Shown here: in pieces, positions 7,062 to 12,227 of the stretch | Numbering within the stretch: position 1 is the first letter of the stretch | Layout of the letters: the number at the start of each line of letters is the position of its first letter | Assembly: GCA_018902765.1 (NCBI GenBank) | Contig: JAHIQC010000438.1 | Location: forward strand, 1-12,227 | Direction of reading: 5' to 3' | From: Actinomycetota bacterium | GTDB lineage: Bacteria; Actinomycetota; Coriobacteriia; Anaerosomatales; JAHIQC01 | Length of the DNA: 12,227 nucleotides | Translations under genes and position numbers: made by a program | Notes under the pieces: model-generated | Databases searched by the model: none | Seen by the model: only the letters and a program-made list of their open reading frames with translations | Told to the model about the DNA's origin: nothing

Positions 7062-7730
7062 ATGAGCGAGACGATGAGCCCCGAGAAACGCACAGCGGTA
7101 TTGGTATCCGGCGTCGGCTTCTTGATTGCCGCGATTCTGCTGACGAACCTCATCCCGCCGGTCGAGGGCCTCGGCTCGAAAGTCCGCCTCCCGATGTTCC
7201 ATGGTGGTTCAACCTGGGTGAACATGGCCGCATTCACGCTCATGGGCCTGTTCGCGCTCGGCTACCTGGTCTGGGGCAAGCGGGATCTGTACCGATGGGG
7301 CGCCGGCTTCCGGTACGTCGCGGCTCCGTTATGGCTCTCGAACACGATCCTGGGCGTCGTGGCGGCCATCGGAACCTGGGACTTCACGGGTTCGCAGCAA
7401 TCGCCGTTTGTGGTAATGCAGGCTGACCCCAGGCTCATGACCCAGTTCATCTTGCTCATCTCCTTGGTGGCGCTGCTGCTGATCGACCGTATCGTAGAAT
7501 CCGACCACCTTCGCGCGTTTGGTGACGTGGTGTTCGCGGTGCTCATGTGGGTTCTGCTGTATCTGCGGGTGTTCGCCAATGCTGAAGCCCGCGCCCTGCA
7601 TCCTGACAACCCCGTGCTCAACTCGGCCATTGAGATCCAAGCGCCCTTCTTTGGGATCGTTGGATGCCTTCTGGTCGCAGCGTGCTTGTTCGCGTGGCTC
7701 ATACGCGACGGTATCACCCGCCGCGACTAG
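7062..7730 (+). CDS. Six-helix membrane protein resembling haem-handling protein CcmC, without the WWD motif
   Basis: The 222-residue protein has six hydrophobic segments (about 11-31, 52-71, 86-104, 126-142, 151-171 and 196-215), the CcmC topology. Compared by eye with E. coli CcmC from memory, RLPMFHGGSTW (42-52) lines up with its LHVPAAIW region, putting His47 at the first haem-ligand His. ADPRLMTQFIL (121-131) lines up with WDARLTSELVL. LHPDNP (179-184) lines up with the LHQ region, putting His180 at the second ligand. The tryptophan-rich WWxWD stretch before DARL is replaced by GTWDFTGSQQ and a short linker. CcmC and CcsA proteins present haem for cytochrome c maturation; this one may move haem, or may have changed role. 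The ATG follows CGAGG with about 8 bases between. It lies 60 bp after rrf2 and could be transcribed with it. The alternative is an unrelated membrane protein of unknown function. Confidence 0.6.
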   Translation: MSETMSPEKRTAVLVSGVGFLIAAILLTNLIPPVEGLGSKVRLPMFHGGSTWVNMAAFTLMGLFALGYLVWGKRDLYRWGAGFRYVAAPLWLSNTILGVVAAIGTWDFTGSQQSPFVVMQADPRLMTQFILLISLVALLLIDRIVESDHLRAFGDVVFAVLMWVLLYLRVFANAEARALHPDNPVLNSAIEIQAPFFGIVGCLLVAACLFAWLIRDGITRRD

Positions 7731-7753
7731 GTTCGCCCGCGATGGCGGAGCGC

Positions 7754-7780
7754 AGGGTCTATGAGGTGCCTCTCGACCCT
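7754..7780. terminator. Imperfect hairpin between convergent genes
   Basis: AGGGTC (7754-7759) and GACCCT (7775-7780) can pair, with an inner GAG/CTC stem around GTGC. It sits in the short gap between the CcmC-like gene and crcB and touches the crcB stop codon. There is no T-run on either side, so it is at best a weak or Rho-assisted bidirectional terminator. Confidence 0.3.
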
Positions 7781-8171
7781 AGACCGCTCGTCCGATAGCG
7801 AGCCCGAGCCAGGCTGCGAGCACGCCCGCACATACGCTTCCGAGTGCGTAGGCCACGCCAAGGACCGGCGCGTGCTCAGCGAACAACTCAACTGACTCGA
7901 AGGCCAGCGTTGAGAAGGTCGTATACCCGCCGAGGAGCCCTACGCCCAGAAGCAGCCGCCATGGCGCTGAGATCACTCCGCGCTCGGCCGCGAGCGCCAT
8001 CAGCAGCCCGAGAAGAAACGCACCGGTGACGTTGACCGCGAGCGTGTGCCACGGGACCGTGGGGCCGAAGCGCACAACGACCCACTGTGCCACCACATAG
8101 CGCAGCACCGAGCCCGCGGCACCCCCAGCCGCCACCGCGAGAACATCGCTTCCCGTGATCCCGTTCACCAC
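7779..8171 (-). CDS. crcB: CrcB/Fluc fluoride channel
   Basis: The 130-residue membrane protein has four hydrophobic segments and the family's signature motifs: GGAAGSVLRY (16-25), LAVNVTGAFLLG (44-55) with the pore Asn47, and GGYTTFST (81-88) with Phe86 of the phenylalanine track. The position of the second track Phe appears to be Leu89. Fluc proteins are dual-topology dimers that let toxic fluoride leave the cytoplasm. The start is GTG. The codon at 8169-8171 lies 10 bases after GGAGG (8182-8186), whereas the one at 8166-8168 would overlap the upstream stop as GTGA. Either way the gene overlaps the preceding Fe-S gene, so translation is probably coupled. I see no fluoride riboswitch motif upstream of the gene pair. 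Confidence 0.9.
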   Translation of the reverse strand: MVNGITGSDVLAVAAGGAAGSVLRYVVAQWVVVRFGPTVPWHTLAVNVTGAFLLGLLMALAAERGVISAPWRLLLGVGLLGGYTTFSTLAFESVELFAEHAPVLGVAYALGSVCAGVLAAWLGLAIGRAV

Positions 8172-9007
8172 AGCAGCGCCGCCTCCGGCACGCTTTGGCG
8201 CTCGAGCAGTCGCAGAGCGTTGCTCGGACACGCGACTCGACACACGCCGCACCCGTAGCAGTCGCGCAGACGGATGCTCACCGGCTCGCGTTTGCCCGAG
8301 CCTTTGTCGATCGCCTGGAACGGGCAGCGCTTCACACACGCGCCGCAGCCGGTGCATTCCTCGGCCGAGAGGTCTATGACGTACTCGCCACGCCACATCA
8401 CCTTGATGTCGTGCCCGAGCGTCATGTCCATCGCCATGCAGCCGGAGCCCAGATCGCAATTGCAGATGGCGCCTATGAATGGGGTGATGAACGTCCATAC
8501 GGAGTGCATGAGTCCCTCGGACTCGCAGCGGCGAAGGACATCCATCGCTTGGTCTTTGGTCAGGCGCTCAAGGCCCGTGGTGTCGGGGCCGTCCGCAAAG
8601 CCGCTGAATGCCGCTTTGAGTGCGGCGTCGATGGGTAGCGCCGTCACGGCCAGGCAGTAGCCCTCCTCGGGCATGCCGGCCGCATTGCGGCACACGCACG
8701 GCAGCTGCACGATCGAGGTCGCCATCTCAAAGACCTGCTCGCACTCCTCGATGGGCACCGGCTGACCAAAGTGATGCTCCTGTTGGCCACGATTGATGCG
8801 CCCCTTGACCGCCGAGGAGACCGAGCCGGGCAGGACGCCCAGGATACTCGTGCCAAGTTGAGCTCGGCCGTGCATCTTCTTGAAGCCCTGCACGAATCCG
8901 ATGAGGTACTCGCGGCGCGCAAGGTCGCTTTCCAGGTCCGCCACGTAGTTCTCGGCGTTGAGGTACCACCGCTGCCCGTCGCCATGCTGTATGCAGAACT
9001 GACACAT
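8165..9007 (-). CDS. Multi-cysteine [4Fe-4S] ferredoxin-domain protein
   Basis: The 280-residue soluble protein ends in a two-cluster ferredoxin domain: C218xxC221xxC224xxxC228P and C250xxC253xxC256xxxC260P, each expected to bind one [4Fe-4S] cluster. Ahead of it are further cysteine groups: CQFC (2-5), CVCR...C (C104, C106, C118) and CNC...C (C182, C184, C190). These could hold an additional cluster or metal. Proteins with this N-terminus and the CxCR/CNC pattern occur in anaerobes and are annotated only as 4Fe-4S binding proteins; the redox partner is unknown. The ATG at 9005-9007 was chosen because GGAG (9014-9017) lies 6 bases upstream. A TTG at 9061 would add 18 residues unlike the rest and has no such site. 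The gene ends inside the start of crcB. Confidence 0.85.
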   Translation of the reverse strand: MCQFCIQHGDGQRWYLNAENYVADLESDLARREYLIGFVQGFKKMHGRAQLGTSILGVLPGSVSSAVKGRINRGQQEHHFGQPVPIEECEQVFEMATSIVQLPCVCRNAAGMPEEGYCLAVTALPIDAALKAAFSGFADGPDTTGLERLTKDQAMDVLRRCESEGLMHSVWTFITPFIGAICNCDLGSGCMAMDMTLGHDIKVMWRGEYVIDLSAEECTGCGACVKRCPFQAIDKGSGKREPVSIRLRDCYGCGVCRVACPSNALRLLERQSVPEAALLW

Positions 9008-9254
9008 CACAAGCTCCGATCGGGGGCTGGATCTGGTGGCCGTTTGGACGCGTCGGTCCAAGGGGGACTATGACGTGGGTCACATTCTAACGTACGTGGT
9101 CGCCCAGTTCGTGCTCAAAGATGACCGTTCAGCGCACGCACTGTAGCGGGCCCGAGCGATTGCGCCGATATACAAAGTAGGCGGCCGGCACCGTCGGCGC
9201 CGCGGTATCCATCAAGGACACCGCCGGGCACGAGGTTATGGGCAGGTGAGTTTG
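9008..9254. other. Divergent intergenic region, Fe-S gene / hypothetical gene
   Basis: This 247-bp gap must hold the promoters of two divergent genes. TAGAAT on the minus strand (9089 to 9084) could be a -10 for the Fe-S gene, and TATACA (9169-9174) a -10 for the hypothetical gene; neither has a convincing -35. Small dyads are present: TGAC-GTGG-GTCA (9071-9082) and ACGTACGT (9090-9097). I see no RNA gene or riboswitch here. Confidence 0.3.
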
Positions 9255-9830
9255 ATGACGGCAGTTGGGAAGGGTTTGGAAATGGCGGCCCGCCGCGCGA
9301 GCTCAGCTGATGCCGAACTCGTCCAGACGCTCATCAATGCTGCATCTCCGGTCGAGGTCAACCTTGCGCTCGCGCTGCTGAGACAGTCGGTGCCCGAGAA
9401 TGACCTGGTCCGAATGGTTAACCTGCGCGCGGTATTCGCTGACGTCCCGACCCCGCCGTTCACAGCCGGTGCGGAACTCGCGGTCTTGGGTCGCGCGCTT
9501 GAGTACGAGCGCACTGATCGTTCTTGGAGGCGGTTCGTGGACTGCGAGGCCGGCATCTGCGGCATCGAGTTCCTCGGCGATGGGAACTCCGTTCTCGGTA
9601 TCGTGCTTCACTCTGTGGAGGGCAAAGTAGTTCTGCATGGAGCCGCGGACTCGATCGTCTCACCGGCCGCTCTCGAGGTGCTCATGCGCCACGAAGAACT
9701 CGCTGATGCGCTCATCGAGGCGCTGCACGAGATCGGCATGCCACTGGCCCCGCTGTTCTACATGAATATGGGCGATTTCGTGAGCGAGAACGCCAGCGCA
9801 GGCTTCCAAGGCGTCGCAGCGCTGTTCTAG
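9255..9830 (+). CDS. Hypothetical protein of 191 residues
   Basis: I do not recognise this protein. It is soluble, mixed helical and strand-forming by eye, with no signal peptide or membrane segment. The N-terminal 60 residues look helical (AELVQTLINAA, VEVNLALALLRQ). A central part with strand character, GICGIEFLGDG (100-110) and VLGIVLHSVEGKVVLHG (113-129), contains the only two cysteines, C97 and C102. A helical end (SPAALEVLMRHEELADALIE) and a hydrophobic tail follow. The ATG at 9255 is preferred because AGGTGA lies 5 bases upstream; a GTG at 9246 in the same frame would add three residues. Codon use matches its neighbours and the reading frame is intact, so it is likely a real gene. It converges with the Lrp gene with only 21 bp between them. 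Confidence 0.7.
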   Translation: MTAVGKGLEMAARRASSADAELVQTLINAASPVEVNLALALLRQSVPENDLVRMVNLRAVFADVPTPPFTAGAELAVLGRALEYERTDRSWRRFVDCEAGICGIEFLGDGNSVLGIVLHSVEGKVVLHGAADSIVSPAALEVLMRHEELADALIEALHEIGMPLAPLFYMNMGDFVSENASAGFQGVAALF

Positions 9831-9851
9831 GACAGCACTCGATCCAGGGCG

Positions 9852-10286
9852 TCACTCGAATTCGATGGCACGCCATTCCACCGGCGAGGACAGCACTATC
9901 GATGTGATCGTCTGTCCGAATGGCAGCAACTTGCCCAGCGTGCTCTCCAGATGCGCGACCGAGCGGACGGCCACCTTCAGTACGAAACCCTCTGTGCCGG
10001 TGACGTGATGAAACTCCAGCACCTCAGGCATATCTGCCACCAGATTCGATAGTTGGCTGCCCAGCTCAGCTGCGGAACTGATGCGCACGATAGCCAGGAT
10101 GCCGTAACCGGCCTTCTTCAGATCGATCCCGGCATGGTAGCCGGTGATGATCCCCTCCTGCTCGAGCTTGCGTACGCGCGAGGCCACAGCGGGTGCGGTC
10201 AGGCCCACCTCCCGACCCAGCTCAGCGTAGCCAACGCGCGCATCGGCCTGTACGGCGGCGAGAATATGACGGTCGATGCTGTCCAT
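9852..10286 (-). CDS. Lrp/AsnC-family transcriptional regulator
   Basis: The protein is 144 residues, the normal family size. An N-terminal helix-turn-helix begins MDSIDRHILAAVQADAR and contains YAELGREVGLTAPAVASRVRKLEQEGII (residues 20-47), the classic AsnC-type DNA-binding region. An RAM/AsnC effector-binding domain (about 62-130) follows, with VLEFHHVTGTEGFVLKVAVR (89-108). Such proteins form dimers and octamers and respond to amino acids or other small molecules. The ATG at 10284-10286 has GGAG 8 bases upstream; a longer reading from 10313 or 10370 lacks a ribosome-binding site and goes beyond the family start. The gene is divergent from an EamA-type transporter, a common pairing in which the Lrp-like protein controls an exporter of amino acids or related metabolites. 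The effector cannot be told from sequence. Confidence 0.92.
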   Translation of the reverse strand: MDSIDRHILAAVQADARVGYAELGREVGLTAPAVASRVRKLEQEGIITGYHAGIDLKKAGYGILAIVRISSAAELGSQLSNLVADMPEVLEFHHVTGTEGFVLKVAVRSVAHLESTLGKLLPFGQTITSIVLSSPVEWRAIEFE

Positions 10287-10338
10287 GGCTTTCGCTCCAA
10301 TAGTCGCAAGCATAGAAGTGCGTGGATTCGTTACTACT

Positions 10339-10365
10339 ATGGACCAATCCCTTTCGATTGGCCAT
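10339..10365. promoter_or_regulatory. Inverted repeat midway between the Lrp and EamA genes (possible operator)
   Basis: ATGG-A-CCAATC (10339-10349) and GATTGGCCAT (10356-10365) pair over 10 bp with a single unpaired A, around a 6-base centre. The site lies near the middle of the 149-bp divergent region and just upstream of, and touching, the weak -35 of the presumed EamA promoter. This is where an Lrp-type dimer controlling both genes would be expected. It does not match the E. coli Lrp consensus closely, so assignment to this regulator is inference from position. Confidence 0.45.
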
Positions 10366-10393
10366 GTCAAACCACGCCAACGCTTCGTATTAT
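10365..10393 (+). promoter_or_regulatory. Possible promoter of the EamA transporter gene
   Basis: TATTAT (10388-10393) is a five-of-six match to the -10 consensus. It sits 17 bases after TGTCAA (10365-10370), a poor -35. Transcription would start near 10400, about 36 bases before the ATG. The weak -35 and the overlap with the inverted repeat at 10339-10365 fit a regulated promoter. Confidence 0.4.
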
Positions 10394-10435
10394 GAACATC
10401 CTGAACAAACCGCCTTAGCCGAGGAGCCCCACAGA

Positions 10436-11389
10436 ATGATCAAGCGGTACGGAGCATCAACCATCGCGGCCGTGGCCGGGACGGTACTCATGTGGTCGAC
10501 GACCTTCGCCGGGTTGCGTGCCGCCTTGGGCTATTTCTCCCCGGGCCACCTGGTGTTCTTGCGCTGGACGCTGACTGCGCTGGCCTTTGCGGCGTTCGCT
10601 GTGGTCACCCGCATGCGTGTGCCCGAGCGCCGTGACGTGCCGCGCGTGATCGCAGCCGGGCTCCTTGGCTTCACCGTCTATCAGGTCGCGCTTGCAAACG
10701 GCCAGGCCGGGGTGAGCGCAGCGACGGCCGCGTTCCTCATCAACATGAGTCCGATCATCACCACGATCATCTCGGTCGCGTTGCGCCGTGAGGGCGCCGG
10801 ACCATACACCTGGGCGGGACTGCTCGTGTCCATGATGGGCGTCGGTGTGATGGCCAGCGCCAAGGGTGGATTCGCCGCCTCAGCTGGCTCTGCGGGTCTC
10901 GTGCTTCTGGCCGCCGCTTGCTTCTCGGGATACGCGCTTGTGGCCAAACCGCTGTTCAGTCGATACACCGCTCTTGAGGTCACGACCTACGCCATCGTCT
11001 CGGGCGCGGTTCCCTTCGTCGTGTTCTCGCGAGGATCGCTCGCGGCTTTGGCGACGACGCCGCCTGCAGGAGTGGCCACACTCGTGTATCTGGCCCTCGT
11101 ACCCGGCGGGATTTCCTACATTCTGTGGTCACGCGCGAATGCGGCCTTGGCGCCCGGCGTGGCCTCGCGCTTCTTGTACCTCATTCCGGTGCTCTCGCTG
11201 GGGGTCGCGTGGGTCTGGATCGGCGAGATACCGATGCTTGCGCAACTCCTCGGCGGAACGATCACCTTGGTGGGAGTCGCGCTGTCGACGTATCGGGGCT
11301 CTGGCGCTCCGCCCCGCGTCGCGCTATCCTTGGCCGCGTCACAACCGAATATGCGTCGCCCGGTGCCCGCGAAGGAGCCTGCCGCGTAA
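10436..11389 (+). CDS. EamA/DMT-superfamily transporter
   Basis: The 317-residue protein has about ten hydrophobic segments in two homologous EamA halves (about 11-141 and 150-287). Typical landmarks are the opening TVLMWSTTFAGLRAA, FLRWTLTALAF, AGVSAATAAFLINMSPIITT at the end of the first half, and YLIPVLSLGVAWVWIGE in the second. DMT transporters export amino acids and other small metabolites; the substrate is not evident. The ATG at 10436 follows GAGGAG by 9 bases; the upstream open frame is not membrane-like. The last 30 residues are a polar, Pro- and Arg-rich tail. From about residue 307 the coding bases also form the 5' part of a cobalamin riboswitch. The divergent Lrp gene is its probable regulator. 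Confidence 0.9.
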   Translation: MIKRYGASTIAAVAGTVLMWSTTFAGLRAALGYFSPGHLVFLRWTLTALAFAAFAVVTRMRVPERRDVPRVIAAGLLGFTVYQVALANGQAGVSAATAAFLINMSPIITTIISVALRREGAGPYTWAGLLVSMMGVGVMASAKGGFAASAGSAGLVLLAAACFSGYALVAKPLFSRYTALEVTTYAIVSGAVPFVVFSRGSLAALATTPPAGVATLVYLALVPGGISYILWSRANAALAPGVASRFLYLIPVLSLGVAWVWIGEIPMLAQLLGGTITLVGVALSTYRGSGAPPRVALSLAASQPNMRRPVPAKEPAA

Positions 11390-11522
11390 AGCGAGCATGT
11401 GCCCGGATCGGGAGAATAGGGAAGTCGGTGAGAATCCGACACGGACCCGCCACTGTGAAGCGAAGACCCTCGGCTCATGAGCCGATCGCGTACTTCGCAA
11501 GTCAGGAGACCTGCCAGGCGAC
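11355..11522 (+). ncRNA. Cobalamin riboswitch aptamer
   Basis: The conserved core of the cobalamin riboswitch is readable. GGGAA (11419-11423) is followed by the hairpin GTCGG-TGAGAAT-CCGAC (11424-11440) and CCCGCCACTGTGA (11446-11458). The B12 box AAGTCAGGAGACCTGCC lies at 11499-11515. An outer P1 stem forms between GTCGCC (11355-11360) and GGCGAC (11517-11522), fixing the ends. A variable stem, CGGCTC-AT-GAGCCG, lies at 11471-11484. Such aptamers bind adenosylcobalamin or a related corrinoid and usually shut down downstream expression. The target here is the BtuF-like gene at 11676. The first 35 bases lie inside the end of the EamA coding sequence. Confidence 0.93.
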
Positions 11523-11597
11523 AGCGACGAAGGCCTTCGAGGACTACAGGGCTTGAGCGCGGCGCCGAGCTTTCAGGCACCGAACCAAGATCACTCG

Positions 11598-11631
11598 AAG
11601 ACCCGATCCTCACCACGAGGGCGGGTCTTTC
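11598..11631 (+). terminator. Intrinsic terminator, probable riboswitch expression platform
   Basis: AAGACCCG (11598-11605) pairs with CGGGTCTT (11622-11629). A further CCTC/GAGG stem is closed by the loop ACCAC, and a short T-rich tail (TTTCT) follows. It lies 75 bases after the aptamer and 46 bases before the start of the downstream gene, the usual position for transcription control by a cobalamin riboswitch. The 5' arm, with its flank CGAAGACCC, repeats a 9-base segment of the aptamer at 11461-11469, which could offer an alternative partner for the 3' arm. Confidence 0.65.
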
Positions 11632-11675
11632 TCGTATCCTCGCAAGGCTCGTCGTACCCACAACGAGGAGGCACC

Positions 11676-12227
11676 ATGCATCACCCCCGCATCATCCGCA
11701 CCATGGCCGTAGCGCTCGCGCTGATCGTGGCTACCACCTTTGGGCTGGCAGGCTGCGCAAGCAGCGAGGATTCGACCAAGCCCGTCGCAGACTCGCCCGC
11801 CGTCGCGTTTCCGGTCACCGTGACCGACGACGCCGGCCGGGAAGTCACGATCGAGTCGGCTCCTGAGCGCATCGTCTCACTGGCCCCTGCGAACACCGAG
11901 ATCGTGTACGCGCTCGGACTGCTGGACAAGCTCGTGGGCGTCACCACGTACGACGACTACCCGGCACAAGTTGCCGACATCGCCAAGATCGGGGACTTCG
12001 TCACCCCGAACATCGAGGCGATCACCGCGGCGCAGCCTGACCTCATCTTGGCGACCACCGGCGTACAGGCCGACGTGATCACTCAGCTCGAGGGCACCGG
12101 CGCGACCGTTATCGCCATCGACCCCCAGACGCTCGAGGCGCTCTATGTGTCCATCGAGACGGTCGGCAAGGCGACGGGCGCCACCGAGATGGCCGCCGAG
12201 CTGCTCGATGGCATGAAGGCCGACATC
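11676..12227 (+). CDS. btuF: BtuF-like corrinoid-binding lipoprotein of an ABC transporter (3' end outside window)
   Basis: The frame runs from the ATG at 11676 to the right edge, giving 184 residues of an expected 300 or so. GGAGG (11667-11671) lies 4 bases before the start. The signal sequence has a short positive head, a hydrophobic stretch and a lipobox LAGC, so Cys27 should be lipid-modified and the protein tethered outside the membrane. The mature part is the start of a periplasmic-binding-protein type 2 (BtuF/FhuD-like) domain: PVTVTDDAGREVTI, ERIVSLAPANTEIVYALG, IEAITAAQPDLILAT and VIAIDPQTLEALYVSIETVG are all typical. These proteins deliver cobalamin or iron chelates to a BtuCD-type permease. 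The cobalamin riboswitch directly upstream makes corrinoid the likely ligand. The permease and ATPase genes would be expected just beyond the window. Confidence 0.9.
   Translation, partial: MHHPRIIRTMAVALALIVATTFGLAGCASSEDSTKPVADSPAVAFPVTVTDDAGREVTIESAPERIVSLAPANTEIVYALGLLDKLVGVTTYDDYPAQVADIAKIGDFVTPNIEAITAAQPDLILATTGVQADVITQLEGTGATVIAIDPQTLEALYVSIETVGKATGATEMAAELLDGMKADI

Noticed and set aside
8172..8498. Extension of the crcB frame to 8498
   Set aside because: It overlaps the ferredoxin region of the Fe-S gene in another frame and has no CrcB similarity; the GTG near 8171 with GGAGG upstream is preferred.
9008..9254. Fluoride riboswitch ahead of the Fe-S/crcB pair
   Set aside because: I could not find the conserved crcB-motif RNA sequence in this region on the relevant strand.

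Overview
The window is G+C-rich and gene-dense. It most likely comes from a high-GC Gram-positive anaerobe of the Actinomycetota, plausibly the Coriobacteriia and its multiheme-cytochrome-bearing lineages (OPB41/Anaerosomatales-like). That placement is inferred from the combination of a secreted multiheme c-type cytochrome, a protease anchored by three cell-wall-binding type 2 (CWB2) repeats, a lipoprotein solute-binding protein and GC-biased codon use. No rRNA or other phylogenetic marker is present to prove it. I see no tRNA, CRISPR array, insertion sequence, integrase or phage gene.

Left part (1-2710). The window opens inside a multiheme cytochrome that ends in OmpL47-like beta-sandwich modules. 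A small Cys-rich YkgJ-like protein follows on the same strand. A DUF302 gene then faces it on the minus strand. The ribosome-binding site of the DUF302 gene lies in one arm of a perfect 12-bp inverted repeat.

Centre (2767-7730). A 1178-residue secreted subtilase occupies 3.5 kb of the minus strand. Its catalytic domain is split by two tandem jelly-roll-like domains, and it carries an OmpL47-like module and three CWB2 repeats. It is divergent from an Rrf2-family Fe-S regulator, which is followed by a six-helix membrane protein. That protein aligns by eye with the haem-handling protein CcmC, keeping both haem-ligand histidines but lacking the tryptophan-rich WWD motif. The control region between the divergent genes holds several inverted repeats.

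Right part (7779-12227). A fluoride channel gene (crcB) overlaps the end of an upstream [4Fe-4S] protein gene on the minus strand. Next come an unrecognised 191-residue protein, an Lrp/AsnC regulator divergent from an EamA-type transporter, and a cobalamin riboswitch. The 5' end of the riboswitch overlaps the end of the transporter gene. The riboswitch leads through a terminator hairpin into a BtuF-like corrinoid-binding lipoprotein gene that runs off the right edge.

Taken together, the genes point to anaerobic redox metabolism: extracellular cytochrome, haem or cytochrome assembly, Fe-S sensing and corrinoid uptake. They are mixed with cell-surface proteolysis and general export functions. 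The most promising points are the WWD-less CcmC-like protein beside an Rrf2 regulator, the hairpin over the DUF302 ribosome-binding site, and the riboswitch embedded in an upstream coding end.
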